The notes: generated from the letters alone by a model not told the origin. A stretch of 34,564 nucleotides of DNA from Limnobacter sp. CACIAM 66H1 (GCF_001601825.1 NZ_LUJK01000033.1:1-34564), one strand, 5' to 3'; shown: positions 8,264-17,270, numbered from the stretch's first letter. A program made the numbers and translations.

Positions 8264-8966
8264 GTCGGCTGCTGAGCCACAGGCGATTGGCTGCCCGCCT
8301 CGCCTCCCAGCGTTTTTCTGTACTGAATGGCGGTGGCAATGTGTTTTTTCTCGATTTGACTGGCTTGGTCCAGGTCGGCCAAAGTGCGTGCCACCCGGCA
8401 AATCCGATGCAGTGCCCGTGCTGAAAGATGATTTTTTTGTGCATAGGCCAATAGTAGTTTTTCAGCGCCGCTGGCGGGTTTGCAATGCTTGTTGATTTGG
8501 CCCGCACTCATTTCGCCGTTCAGGCAGCCTTGGCGTTCAAGTTGAACAGTGCGGGCTTCCTCAACCCGCTTGCGTAGCCCTGCACTGCCGCCCAATTCGG
8601 TCGGTTCTGTTTCCCCTTGCAGCAGCGCGCCATGGTCAATCGCCTGCACTTCCACTGAAATGTCCAGCCGATCGGCCAACGGACCAGACAATTTGTTTTG
8701 ATATTTCCTCACTTGCTCGGGAGTGCACCGACATTCTTTTGCCGGGTGTCCCAGCCAGCCGCAGGGGCAAGGGTTGTGGGCGCACACCCACAAAAACTTT
8801 GCCGGAAAACTGGCTTGGTGACCCGATCTGGAAATATTCACCCGGCCAGTTTCAAGTGGCTCCCGCAGCGACTCCAGGCAACGTCGATCGAATTCCAACA
8901 CTTCATCGGTGAATAAAATGCCCTGATGAGCCAGGGTAATTTCTCCCGGGGAGGGTGGGTTTCCGC
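8251..8966 (-). pseudogene. comM: comM, 3' fragment cut off by the transposon
   Basis: This is the C-terminal part of ComM (YifB, Mg-chelatase-like AAA+ protein), a hexameric branch-migration helicase used in natural transformation. The fragment begins at the junction and reads NPPSPGEITLAHQGILFTDEVLEFDRR, which includes the Walker B region. It continues through the cysteine cluster CAHNPCPCGWLGHPAKECRC and the C-terminal helical domain to the stop at 8251. The frame remains open into the transposon end up to a stop at about 9016, without a good start codon. With the 5' fragment at 27405-28271 it rebuilds one uninterrupted frame of about 525 codons. It is almost certainly non-functional. Confidence 0.93.
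8962..8966. repeat. Target site duplication, left copy (TCCGC)
   Basis: TCCGC directly precedes the left terminal TGTTA and is found again directly after the right end at 27405-27409. A 5-bp duplication is the hallmark of Tn7-like transposition. Removing one copy restores the comM reading frame (ALIGGG joined to NPPSPG). Confidence 0.95.
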
Positions 8967-9071
8967 TGTTAATTCTATTTAATAGTGCGACTGTATATCT
9001 TGTAAATTCAAGGATTTAAACGCATTATATTAGTTAAATAATGCGACTTAATTCTGCTTTTTAATGCGACT
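8967..9071. repeat. Left transposon end with TnsB-binding-type repeats
   Basis: The end begins TGTTAATTCTATTT. Direct copies of TGCGACT occur at 8986-8992, 9042-9048 and 9065-9071; the last two share TAATGCGACT with similar flanks. A partial copy in inverse orientation (CGCATTAT, 9021-9028) pairs with ATAATGCG at 9039-9046. Such repeats are the TnsB binding sites in Tn7-like elements. The tnsA start lies 19 bases after the last repeat, so TnsB binding could also repress the operon; that is inference. Confidence 0.88.
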
Positions 9072-9090
9072 AGATAGGAAATTATAATTA

Positions 9091-9756
9091 ATGACGCAAC
9101 TGGATTCTGAGCGCCCTGTTAGACCGCTCAAAACAAGTCGAAGGTGCTTGACTGGCCGTGTTTCGACGGGTGGAGGTAGCGCAAACTTTGAATCCTCTCT
9201 AGAAAGGGATTGGATTGCCGTATTGGACTTTCACCCTGCGGTTAAAAGTATCCGTGAACAACCTTTCTCCCTCTACTACGATCTTGATGGGGTTAAAAGG
9301 CGCTACACGCCAGACGTTTTGGCTGAGTGGTCTGCGCCCAGAGGTAATGTCAAAACAATGGTGTATGAGGTAAAGCCGATTGACGAATTGAGAGCGAATT
9401 GGAAAACATACCGACCGCGATTTAAAGCTGCGGTTCGATACTGCCGATCGAGAGGCTGGAAATTCAAAATTGTGACTGAGCGCGAGATCAGAACGCCCTA
9501 CTTGAAAAATGTTCAATTTCTTCGACGCTACAGAGCCCTGGATCCCCAAAAGTTGACTGGTGATCAGCTTCTCTACACTCTTAAAGCTCTAGGGCCAACT
9601 ACGCCACAAGCTCTATTGGCTGCATCGTATCTCCACCAGGAAACCAGATTGAAGGCCATTCCAGAACTTTGGAGGTTGGTGGCTTGTGGACAGATTGGTG
9701 TTCTTCTAGATGAAAAGTTGACTATGAACAGCACCATTTGGTTGATCGGAGCCTGA
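9091..9756 (+). CDS. tnsA: TnsA-like transposon endonuclease
   Basis: TnsA cuts the 5' ends of the element while TnsB cuts the 3' ends, giving clean excision. The protein has 221 residues. The restriction-endonuclease-like fold is at about 30-110: ESSLERDW (Glu38, possibly Glu34), KSIREQPFSLYY, RRYTPDVLAEW (Asp75), and YEVKP (Glu93, Lys95), which are the expected catalytic residues of the PD-(D/E)XK type. The C-terminal domain (about 120-221) is the winged-helix type that contacts TnsC in Tn7. The ATG at 9091 has only a weak upstream AGGAAA. It is the first gene of the transposition operon; its TGA is followed by a single base before the tnsB ATG. In Tn6022 nomenclature it would be TniC. Confidence 0.93.
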   Translation: MTQLDSERPVRPLKTSRRCLTGRVSTGGGSANFESSLERDWIAVLDFHPAVKSIREQPFSLYYDLDGVKRRYTPDVLAEWSAPRGNVKTMVYEVKPIDELRANWKTYRPRFKAAVRYCRSRGWKFKIVTEREIRTPYLKNVQFLRRYRALDPQKLTGDQLLYTLKALGPTTPQALLAASYLHQETRLKAIPELWRLVACGQIGVLLDEKLTMNSTIWLIGA

Positions 9757-9757
9757 T

Positions 9758-11692
9758 ATGCCTGGCATTTCAAAAGCATTCTTCAAGGTGGAAATTGGCC
9801 AATTAGTGACCTATAAAGAGGAACGATTCAAGATCACCCATCTGATTTCCGTGGAGAGTGTTCTGGCGTTGAACTTGCGAACGCTCGAGAGCGAGCGTCT
9901 TTACATCGATGAGATCAAGCTCGTAGCAAATGACGATGGTTTAAAGGACACAAGTGTTGTGGGTCATAACGACCTAACACTTTATAGCGAGGAGGAGTGG
10001 GCTCAAGCTCAACGTAGATTTTTAGTGATCAAATCACTGCTGGAGAACCCGATCCGTTCTCGAACCGATGCTGAAAAGATTGCTGATAGCAGTGGTGTTC
10101 ACGTAGCAACCTTGTACCGTTGGCTGAAGAACTATCAAGAGGCTGGACATGTATCTGCTTTGGTTCCATCAAAACGAGGCCGAAAGTATGGGAGTAAGTT
10201 GTTGGCTCAGGAGCAAGAAAAAATCGTCGAGAGCGTAATTGAAGATATTTATCTAAACAAGCAGCGTCACAAGCCCCAGGATGTGATTGAAGAAGTTAAT
10301 AGACGATGCCGCTTAGCGAAAATTGCTGCCCCTCACTCAAATACTGTGCGTCACAGGCTCAAGCTACTTGACCCAGCAGCCACGATGCGACTAAGAGGAT
10401 TCAAGGAGGCGGCTCGTAACAAGTACGCCCCTATTCTTGGGCAATTCCCTGGCGCCGATTATCCACTTGCGGTGGTGCAAATCGATCACACGGAAGCTGA
10501 CATTATTTTGGTGGATGAAGTTCATCGAAAGCCGATAGGCAGACCTTGGATGACTTTGGCCATTGACGTATGTACTAGAACAGTTGCTGGTCTTTACATC
10601 ACCTTCGAAAAACCCAGTGCCGCATCTGTAGGTATGTGTATTGCTCAGGCAATTTGTCCTAAACGTGAGTATCTCGCCGAGCTTGGAATCGAGGGTGACT
10701 GGGGTGTTTGGGGCGTCATGAGTGTCATTCACACGGACAATGCAAAAGAGTTTCGCGGCGTGGTTCTTGATAGGGCTTGTGTTGAATACAACATCGATCT
10801 GCAGTGGAGGCCTGTGCTGCTGCCGCATTATGGTGGTCATATTGAGCGCCTGATGGGCACAATGGCCAATGAGATCCGCAAACTGCCAGGTGCAACTTTC
10901 TCAAACCCAACGAAACGCAAGGGTTACGACTCTGAAAAAAATGCAGCGATGACACTTAAGGAATTTGAGCGTTATTTAGTGGATTTCATAGTCAACGTTT
11001 ATCACCAGCGCGTTCACTCGCAACTGGGAATGTCTCCCCGACGAAAATGGGAGTTGGGCGTGATGGGGGACGAGCATATGACGGGAACCGGGATCATGCC
11101 GATTCCCGAGGATCCGCTTAGAGTGCGTTTGGATTTCATGCCATTTTTTGAACGGACGGTTCAACAATATGGAATCAAAATCGATTGCATCACCTATTAC
11201 GATCACATCCTAGATCCCTATATCAACTCAATTGATCCAGAGAACAAGCGCGAGAAGAAAACCTTTGTTGTCCGTCGAGACCCACGGGACATCAGCAAGA
11301 TCTATTTTTTTGATCCTGCTGACAACAGATATGTTGTCATACCTTATCGAAATATTGGCCAACCCGCGATGAGCGTGTGGGAGCTAAAAGAAGTTCAGCA
11401 GTTGCTGAAAAATCAAGGGAGAGAAGATGTCGATGAAAACATGATCTTTGATGCCTTGGGACGAATGCGGTCTCGAATTGAAGAAGCGAAACACAAGACT
11501 AAAGCTGCTCGCCGTCAGGCTACAAGAAATCCCTCTATGAACGGGGCTAATCCAAACACAGTCAAATCTAACGCCAATTTGACTTTAAAGTCGAGCACTT
11601 TCCCGCTGATCGAGTCAGCTTCTGTTGCCAATGAAGATGACCCTTTTGCGCAAGATATTGAGCCCTTCGATGAGATCTCACTGAGACGATGA
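9758..11692 (+). CDS. tnsB: TnsB-like DDE transposase
   Basis: This is the main transposase, a retroviral-integrase-fold enzyme that joins the 3' ends to target DNA. It has 644 residues. An N-terminal helix-turn-helix region covers about 85-210 (GVHVATLYRWLKNYQEAG). The catalytic core shows QIDHTEAD (Asp243), VIHTDNAKEF (Asp327) and HYGGHIERLMG (Glu363), the DDE triad. A Mu-type beta-barrel follows (about 450-560), and a polar C-terminal tail likely contacts TnsC. All key residues are present, so the enzyme should be active. It sits between tnsA and tnsC with almost no spacing. It would bind the TGCGACT repeats at both ends. Confidence 0.96.
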   Translation: MPGISKAFFKVEIGQLVTYKEERFKITHLISVESVLALNLRTLESERLYIDEIKLVANDDGLKDTSVVGHNDLTLYSEEEWAQAQRRFLVIKSLLENPIRSRTDAEKIADSSGVHVATLYRWLKNYQEAGHVSALVPSKRGRKYGSKLLAQEQEKIVESVIEDIYLNKQRHKPQDVIEEVNRRCRLAKIAAPHSNTVRHRLKLLDPAATMRLRGFKEAARNKYAPILGQFPGADYPLAVVQIDHTEADIILVDEVHRKPIGRPWMTLAIDVCTRTVAGLYITFEKPSAASVGMCIAQAICPKREYLAELGIEGDWGVWGVMSVIHTDNAKEFRGVVLDRACVEYNIDLQWRPVLLPHYGGHIERLMGTMANEIRKLPGATFSNPTKRKGYDSEKNAAMTLKEFERYLVDFIVNVYHQRVHSQLGMSPRRKWELGVMGDEHMTGTGIMPIPEDPLRVRLDFMPFFERTVQQYGIKIDCITYYDHILDPYINSIDPENKREKKTFVVRRDPRDISKIYFFDPADNRYVVIPYRNIGQPAMSVWELKEVQQLLKNQGREDVDENMIFDALGRMRSRIEEAKHKTKAARRQATRNPSMNGANPNTVKSNANLTLKSSTFPLIESASVANEDDPFAQDIEPFDEISLRR

Positions 11693-11696
11693 ATTG

Positions 11697-12584
11697 ATGA
11701 CTAAATTTGCGCATCTGAATGAGGAGGTTGCTGACGTACTGACCCTTCCTACTCCGGAAAGAATCGAGTTCTGTCAGTCGGATCGCTGGGTTGGATACAC
11801 CAGAGCAACTCGAATTCTTGAACAATTAGATCAGCTACTCATCTATCCAAAAACACTTCGGATGCCAAATCTTTTGGTCGTGGGGAGAAGCGGTAACGGA
11901 AAAAGCTCAATATTAGAGCGGTTCGCCTGCCGCCATCCAATCCAGATTACCGCAGCTGGGGCGCCAATAGCGCCTCTGTTGCATATTGAAATGCCAGATA
12001 CCCCCGATGAGTCCGAATTGTGGTCAACAATTCTTTGGGCACTTGGTATATCACACCGTGAAAAAGACCCTGCCTCGCTAAAAAAACGTCAGGTGAAATC
12101 TGCACTTCAATACGCCTCAGTCAGATTACTGGTCATTGACGAATTCAATAACCTGTCAAATGCCGGGAAAAAAGCGGCGGATTTATTGGCTGCCATCAAG
12201 GGATTAAGCAACGATTTGAAAATTTCAATCGTCGCGGCAGGCACTCAGGCTGCTATCAACGCGCTGAACTCTGATCCTCAAATGAAATCGAGATTTGAGC
12301 CGGCACCTCTAGATAGGTGGCGGCTTGATGCGGAGTATTTGCGGTTTTTGGCCAGTTATGAAAGGTTATTGCCCTTGGCGGAACCTTCAGGCTTGGCCAC
12401 AAGAGAAATTGCTCCAATTATCTATGGCATGTGCGGAGAGACGATCGGCTCGACAGTGAAGCTCTTGAAAGCGGCAGCTTGTTTCGCGATTAACAATGGC
12501 GTTGAGAAGATAGATGCGCGTGTTCTCAAAAACTTGCCCTGGACCAAACCTGGAGAATGGGATGAAGTGGCGCGCCGACTATGA
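11697..12584 (+). CDS. tnsC: TnsC-like AAA+ ATPase
   Basis: This ATP-dependent regulator links the TniQ target selector to the transposase and should polymerise on DNA. It has 295 residues from the ATG at 11697; a TTG one codon earlier is also possible. Walker A is VVGRSGNGKS (to about residue 70) and Walker B is LLVIDEFNN (about 144-152), followed by a sensor-1 type segment KISIVAAGTQAA. The size is that of TniB, without the long N- and C-terminal arms of Tn7 TnsC. Its start lies 4 bases after the tnsB stop, and its stop overlaps the tniQ start as ATGA. Confidence 0.93.
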   Translation: MTKFAHLNEEVADVLTLPTPERIEFCQSDRWVGYTRATRILEQLDQLLIYPKTLRMPNLLVVGRSGNGKSSILERFACRHPIQITAAGAPIAPLLHIEMPDTPDESELWSTILWALGISHREKDPASLKKRQVKSALQYASVRLLVIDEFNNLSNAGKKAADLLAAIKGLSNDLKISIVAAGTQAAINALNSDPQMKSRFEPAPLDRWRLDAEYLRFLASYERLLPLAEPSGLATREIAPIIYGMCGETIGSTVKLLKAAACFAINNGVEKIDARVLKNLPWTKPGEWDEVARRL

Positions 12585-13675
12585 CTCTCTTGGAGCCTTG
12601 GTTCATTCGTCCAGCCCCAAGTCGGGGTGAGCTTCTAAGTTCCTACTTGATTCGAATTTCACGAGCCCATGGAAGAAGTCCGGGAGCGTTCTGTCGCCAA
12701 TTTTTCCCGAATAACACGTGTTGGAGAATGGACTTAGACCGTAACGTGAGTGAGTGCTTTCTGAAGGACCTTTCGCGTTTTGTCAGGATTGATGACCGAG
12801 TACTCAAGGACATGACGTTAAGATCTTGGATGGAGAACCTCGATACGAACACCGGGAAATCAGACAAATCTAATGTGGCGGTAACACCATGGATTAATTC
12901 CTTGGGTGTGCACAAACAATCTACTAGAAAGCACACGCTCTCTTTCTGTCCTTCGTGCTTGAAAGAGAAGAATTTCTTGCGTAAAGAATGGCGTCTCTCG
13001 TTCGTGACTGTGTGTGCTACACATCGCAATACTTTGATTGATGGTTGTCCCAATTGTGATGCGCCATTTGTTTACCTTGGACAAGGTTCAGCTTGGCCGA
13101 GTTGTAATCAATGCGGACATTCATTTCTTGTTCAAGAAGGTGCTCTTGATGAATTTATGTTTGGAAATCTATGTGATTTCCAACATCAATTACTCCGAGG
13201 TTTGATGGATGATAAGGTGGTGTTTTTCAGACATCATCTCTCTGCGCAAGAGTTTTTCTCAGGTATTTACTTGGTACTTCGAGCCGTAAAACTCAGACTT
13301 AAAATGCTTGGAAATAGGCCTTGCTTTTCATTAAAGCTCGGATCTGTCTCTTCAAAGAGAGTCGAATTTGCCCGGGTAAATGAACGCGTACAGCAGTGTT
13401 TATTGCTAAATGAATTGATTAAAGATTGGCCTTGTGGTTTTCTTGCCATTTGTAGTGAGATTGGCTTGAGCCAACGTGTGTTTGATGACTCGTACAAATT
13501 ACCTACTTGGTTAAGGGGCGTTATCGATCAATTAAAACCAGGGCAAAGCAGGATTCGCAAGCCTCAACTCTGTACGGTACGTAAGAAGTTAAGGCAAATC
13601 CATAGGCGCAAAACTGGTGATTGGCGTACTGAACGCGCTAATTTGCTTCTGACAAAAGCGGGTTTTCAGCTATGA
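12581..13675 (+). CDS. tniQ: TniQ/TnsD-family target selection protein
   Basis: TniQ-family proteins choose the insertion site and recruit TnsC. This one has 364 residues, shorter than Tn7 TnsD (about 500). The typical N-terminus is present (PWFIRPAPSRGELLSSYLIR). The zinc-binding core is seen in SFCPSC (Cys123, Cys126), VCATHRN (Cys145, His148), GCPNC (Cys156, Cys159) and SCNQC (Cys175, Cys178). The remaining 180 residues are helical and may read the comM sequence. ATGA overlaps couple it to tnsC upstream and to the zinc-ribbon gene downstream. The insertion in comM makes this protein, possibly with the next one, the likely comM recogniser; this is inference. Confidence 0.9.
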   Translation: MTLLEPWFIRPAPSRGELLSSYLIRISRAHGRSPGAFCRQFFPNNTCWRMDLDRNVSECFLKDLSRFVRIDDRVLKDMTLRSWMENLDTNTGKSDKSNVAVTPWINSLGVHKQSTRKHTLSFCPSCLKEKNFLRKEWRLSFVTVCATHRNTLIDGCPNCDAPFVYLGQGSAWPSCNQCGHSFLVQEGALDEFMFGNLCDFQHQLLRGLMDDKVVFFRHHLSAQEFFSGIYLVLRAVKLRLKMLGNRPCFSLKLGSVSSKRVEFARVNERVQQCLLLNELIKDWPCGFLAICSEIGLSQRVFDDSYKLPTWLRGVIDQLKPGQSRIRKPQLCTVRKKLRQIHRRKTGDWRTERANLLLTKAGFQL

Positions 13676-15198
13676 GCATAGATTCAAAATTTGGTCGTTA
13701 TTGTGATGAATGTGGGGACACAATCAGCAAAGCCCATCGAATTTATTTGCAAAGAGACTACTGTACAAAATGTTATATACGTATGTTTGTGCCCAAAAGT
13801 TGCTCAACCTGTGGCAAATCTACCCGTGTACATCGTCTCGAAACGACACCTCCAGTATGCCGTCAATGTACCAATCAAGGGCGAGTCTGTATTAGATGTG
13901 AGAAAACGTTCACCAAAGCTGGATTGATCAGTGATGGGAAACCAGTGTGCCCATCTTGCGTACCGTTTTTTCGAACGCCAAATCCTTGCGGGGCTTGCGG
14001 TAAGATGTCAACGAGATTGTCCGCAATGCCATCTTTAGGCATTAACGACAAAGTGTGTGACTCGTGCCGCTACAAAGTAACTCATCGTACCTGTTCCGTT
14101 TGTCGTCGATATCGAAAAGTTGCCGGCAATACAGATGCTGGAGCTCCGTACTGTATTGCCTGTGCGCCTGGTTCAGAAAGCGCACACAATTGTCCTCAAT
14201 GCGGAGTTCGAATCCCTGGTAATGGCAACGGGAAATGTATTGGGTGTCTTAACAGTATCCGACTTGAGAAAGAGGCGGTGCTGCTAGCATCTTCGCTTGC
14301 GCACGACTGGGCGAAATCTCTTTGTATTGGTTTTGCGAACTGGTTATGGCAGCGTCACAAACAAGCCCCCAATCTCAGCGCTAAGTACCGAACAAATCAC
14401 CTGATCATCCAAAAGCTGGATGCGACTTTTGTAGAGGTCGCGGATGTATCGTCAAAAGCTTTATTGAGCAACTTCGGAACAGCAACAATCAGACGACATC
14501 TGTTGTTATTTCAGTATTTGCAAGAGGCGTTGGGCTTTCATATCTCACAACAGGACAAGTCTGATGCTTCAGACGCGCAGCGAATTCACCAAAACTTGTT
14601 GGATAACAGGAATCAACCTTGGGCGAGCGTTTTGATAGGTTATGTAAGTTGGCTTGATGACCAAAAAGTATCGCTTCGCACCAGACGCCTGTACCTCTCA
14701 ACGGCCGTGTCATTTTGCAAGGCAGTGAAAATAAAGACTGCTTTTTGGGACGAGAAAAACGTCTACAAATTCTTGCGCACCAATCCAGGTTGCGAGGCAA
14801 ATACTTCCAAGTTTGTTACATACTGCAGAGACGTTCTCGGTTGGCATGTGGCAATGCCAAGGGTCAATCACGGTAAGAGCATGGCCAAACCTCCTAGAAC
14901 AGTCAGTAGGCTTAAATTATTACTAGCTCGGGTGAAGGAGAATGGCATTGAACAGACTGACCAAAACACTCTTCGCTCAATTCTCGCCATATCGCTTGGA
15001 ATCAAATCCTCGGCATTGAAAGAAATTGATGGATCGAGCTTCATGCGGATCAGTACTTCTCTATTTCTTCGTGTAGGAGACGAGTCAGTAAAAATTCCTG
15101 ACTCACTAGATCAGATTTCTGAAGCGTATATGAAATCGCTCAGCCATCAAGATCCGCGTGCGAGTTCGCTTGATGAGCACGAGACCAGCAGTAACTAA
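13672..15198 (+). CDS. Six-zinc-ribbon protein, fifth gene of the transposition operon (TniE-like)
   Basis: The first 195 residues of this 508-residue protein hold twelve C-x2-C pairs (Cys11/14, 31/34, 44/47, 63/66, 73/76, 93/96, 106/109, 129/132, 141/144, 161/164, 174/177, 189/192). They read as six consecutive four-cysteine zinc ribbons. The rest is helical; around 310-400 it resembles the SAM-like core-binding domain of tyrosine recombinases (ASVLIGYVSWLDDQ, TRRLYLSTAVSFCK), but no catalytic RHR-Y set is seen. It overlaps tniQ by ATGA and is last in the operon. I recall a gene tniE at this place in Tn6022, with no assigned function. A role in DNA binding, perhaps in reading the comM site together with TniQ, is plausible but inferred. 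Confidence 0.7.
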   Translation: MSIDSKFGRYCDECGDTISKAHRIYLQRDYCTKCYIRMFVPKSCSTCGKSTRVHRLETTPPVCRQCTNQGRVCIRCEKTFTKAGLISDGKPVCPSCVPFFRTPNPCGACGKMSTRLSAMPSLGINDKVCDSCRYKVTHRTCSVCRRYRKVAGNTDAGAPYCIACAPGSESAHNCPQCGVRIPGNGNGKCIGCLNSIRLEKEAVLLASSLAHDWAKSLCIGFANWLWQRHKQAPNLSAKYRTNHLIIQKLDATFVEVADVSSKALLSNFGTATIRRHLLLFQYLQEALGFHISQQDKSDASDAQRIHQNLLDNRNQPWASVLIGYVSWLDDQKVSLRTRRLYLSTAVSFCKAVKIKTAFWDEKNVYKFLRTNPGCEANTSKFVTYCRDVLGWHVAMPRVNHGKSMAKPPRTVSRLKLLLARVKENGIEQTDQNTLRSILAISLGIKSSALKEIDGSSFMRISTSLFLRVGDESVKIPDSLDQISEAYMKSLSHQDPRASSLDEHETSSN

Positions 15199-15258
15199 CT
15201 TTACCAATACTGGGTCATTGGTCTGAGTTGGTTGTCCGAAAACTAGATGAGTCCACTT

Positions 15259-16197
15259 CTATGAGGCAGTAATAAACCGACAAGCTGAGTCAATTTCGGT
15301 TTTGTGTGTTCGAATCATTTTCTTCGCTTCTGCCTTAAGATTCTCGATGTTTCCATTGGTTGCGTTATCCATATCGTCTGACGCACTCGTTAGATCAGTT
15401 TGAAGGCGCACGTATCTGTCCCCTAGAAACATATTCATTTGATAGTTGGCAGCGTCGGAGACACCATCGAACATACAGCTCAACAAAGGGGCCAACCAGC
15501 CAGCCTTACCCCAATCCTTGGCTTCGGAGAAAGAGATCGGACGAATTAACTGGCCTGTGCCAATTGATAGGATAAAAAACTCTTCACTATCGCCAAAGAT
15601 CTTTTTCGCCTCTGCATATGCGGAAACTGAGGGGCTGTTCATAAAAACACCGCCATCGATCAGTGCCCTATCAACTCCTCCTATCGGTATCAACGCAGGC
15701 TCAAAGTATGTGGGGGCGGCCGAGGTGGCACGTGCAGCGTGTTTCATCAATACAGACCGGTACTCTTCTCGCCAACTTTTAAAGAAAACAGGTTCTCTCC
15801 GGTGAATGTCGTAGCTTGTGATAAGTGTTTTTGTCAAACCAGATCCAATGGGCGCGTCACCAAAGTATTCATCAAGAACTCGGTCTAGTCCCTTGTGAGA
15901 ATAGAGTTCGTCGGTTAGGCCGCCAACGGAAGAAACACCCTTCCAAAGAGAACGTGAAAAAATTTCCTTCCCTCTAGATTGATAGATTTCGGCCAAGTCT
16001 CGCGCAGAATATTGTGGCTTACCGTTCCCATCATCCTTTGATATTCCCAAAGCTATGATTGCTCCGGTCGAGGTTCCAGCCATCAAATCAAAAGATGCAG
16101 AAATGGCCTTCCCTGTTTTTTGCTCAATCTCTGCCAATATCAGTGCTGGAATTAAGCCCCGAATACCGCCACCGTCGATACTTAAAATTCGTTTCAT
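15259..16197 (-). CDS. Patatin-like phospholipase
   Basis: This lipid hydrolase would cleave acyl chains from membrane phospholipids with a Ser-Asp dyad. With the ATG at 16197 (AAGGA 9 bases before) it has 312 residues. The oxyanion loop is SIDGGGIRGL (about 7-15), the nucleophile elbow is GTSTG (Ser43), and the second catalytic residue is Asp181 in LIDGGVF. The fold matches CapV-type effectors of CBASS, but no cyclic-oligonucleotide synthase gene is present in the element. The gene for a membrane-anchored protein lies 60 bases upstream on the same strand and is probably in the same operon. It is convergent with the transposition operon. It may be an anti-phage effector or a general lipase; the first is inferred from the defence-rich context. 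Confidence 0.9.
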   Translation of the reverse strand: MKRILSIDGGGIRGLIPALILAEIEQKTGKAISASFDLMAGTSTGAIIALGISKDDGNGKPQYSARDLAEIYQSRGKEIFSRSLWKGVSSVGGLTDELYSHKGLDRVLDEYFGDAPIGSGLTKTLITSYDIHRREPVFFKSWREEYRSVLMKHAARATSAAPTYFEPALIPIGGVDRALIDGGVFMNSPSVSAYAEAKKIFGDSEEFFILSIGTGQLIRPISFSEAKDWGKAGWLAPLLSCMFDGVSDAANYQMNMFLGDRYVRLQTDLTSASDDMDNATNGNIENLKAEAKKMIRTHKTEIDSACRFITAS

Positions 16198-16257
16198 CGT
16201 CGTATTTCCTTCTTGAGAAAGTTCCTGGTTAAGACTTTTCAAAAGCTGAGAATTAGC

Positions 16258-16869
16258 CTAGGGTTTGGAACATTCGAAATAACCGTCTTTAGCTTCGCTG
16301 GTTGGACACCAAGTAGACATATTTACGACATACGAGCTAGGGCGCACGACTTGCGCCTTACCGACGATATCTTCTGCTTCAGCGCGGGAGACAACCACCT
16401 TAACGCTTCGGAATGATCCAGATCGTCGAAACACCGCAGCATCTCCGATGCCCATGCGCTGAGCAGTTTTTGTAACTTCAAACTTCGCTGCTTCAAGGGT
16501 TGTATCCCCGCCGAAAACAACTCCCCAGGTACCAGATGGATCCGTTGCAGAAGTAGATTGTTCAAAAGTGGATAATTGAGGAAGTGTCGTATTTTCGACC
16601 AGGGCAGTGGCTGTCGCGTTAGACATGGGAACCCCAGAATAACGATTGATTACCTCAACCGCCCAGAGCCTAAGATTTCGGTTCTCACTGGTTTGTTCAG
16701 TTCTGGGATCTTGTCTGAGTATTGCTGTCGCAAGTTCCACGAACTTCATTTCGCTGTCTCGCTGTTTGTTTGACGTAGCAACCTGATTGCCTAAAAATGC
16801 GAGTGCAATTGGTATAAATAAAGCCGCAACTGCTTTACTGGCGATCTCGATCTTTTGCCAACTATCCAT
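16258..16869 (-). CDS. Membrane-anchored protein with SPOR-like C-terminal domain
   Basis: This 203-residue protein is not one I recognise by name. The start at 16869 has a GGAGA ribosome binding site 6 bases away. A single membrane helix lies at about 12-30 (AVAALFIPIALAFLGNQV), with a charged stretch after it. The C-terminal part (about 110-185) has the look of a SPOR or related ferredoxin-like fold: GTWGVVFGGD, AAKFEVTKTAQRMG, FRSVKVVVSRAEAEDIVGKA. The topology is ambiguous; the positive-inside rule favours a cytoplasmic C-terminus weakly. It precedes the patatin gene by 60 bases and may regulate or localise the lipase at the membrane. Confidence 0.6.
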   Translation of the reverse strand: MDSWQKIEIASKAVAALFIPIALAFLGNQVATSNKQRDSEMKFVELATAILRQDPRTEQTSENRNLRLWAVEVINRYSGVPMSNATATALVENTTLPQLSTFEQSTSATDPSGTWGVVFGGDTTLEAAKFEVTKTAQRMGIGDAAVFRRSGSFRSVKVVVSRAEAEDIVGKAQVVRPSSYVVNMSTWCPTSEAKDGYFECSKP

Positions 16870-17132
16870 CTTTCTCTCCCGTTTAACTGGGACTGTCAAA
16901 GTTAGATCATGCGGCAAGAAATAACACTTCTCTCCGCGCATTACTCTGAAGATGGCATTTGCAATCGAGCGTTATGATTATTTTCAAAGACTATAAATCA
17001 AGGAAGATCAGACTGAAAGTATCCGGACCGGAGCTTTACAGGAGATGAGATACTTAAAATTCTCAGAGCTTCGATGGCGGCTTGATCTTCATTAGGTACG
17101 TGCTTTTATTACCCCTCATTTGAGGGGGGGTA
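16870..17132. other. Divergent intergenic region
   Basis: No gene is supported here. The stretch separates the minus-strand membrane-protein/patatin pair from the plus-strand TnsE-like pseudogene, so promoters for both directions are expected. The only clear structure is the palindrome CCCCTCATTTGAGGGG at 17112-17127, just before a possible GTG start at 17133. Confidence 0.4.
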
Positions 17133-17270
17133 GTGGAAGTGACATTCAAAACTACGGACAGGCTCGCGTCCCCAAGTGAGAGGGCCTTTAATGATTTTTC
17201 CAATTTGTCTTTAGCGAATTTCAATGAGCTCGAACGCAGAAATAAAAATCAGTGGATTTCCCGAAGATGA
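17133..17270 (+). CDS. Possible small ORF overlapping the TnsE-like start
   Basis: A GTG at 17133, directly after a G-rich stretch that could serve as a ribosome binding site, opens a frame of 45 codons. The peptide is hydrophilic (MEVTFKTTDR, then FNDFSNLSLANFNELERR). It ends at 17268-17270, inside the first codons of the TnsE-like pseudogene. It could be a leader peptide, a remnant of an earlier gene, or chance. No family is recognised. Confidence 0.2.
   Translation: MEVTFKTTDRLASPSERAFNDFSNLSLANFNELERRNKNQWISRR

Noticed and set aside
15259-16869. CBASS system with a patatin effector
   Set aside because: No cGAS/DncV-like nucleotidyltransferase or E1/E2/JAB accessory gene occurs in the element, so the lipase alone does not support the call.
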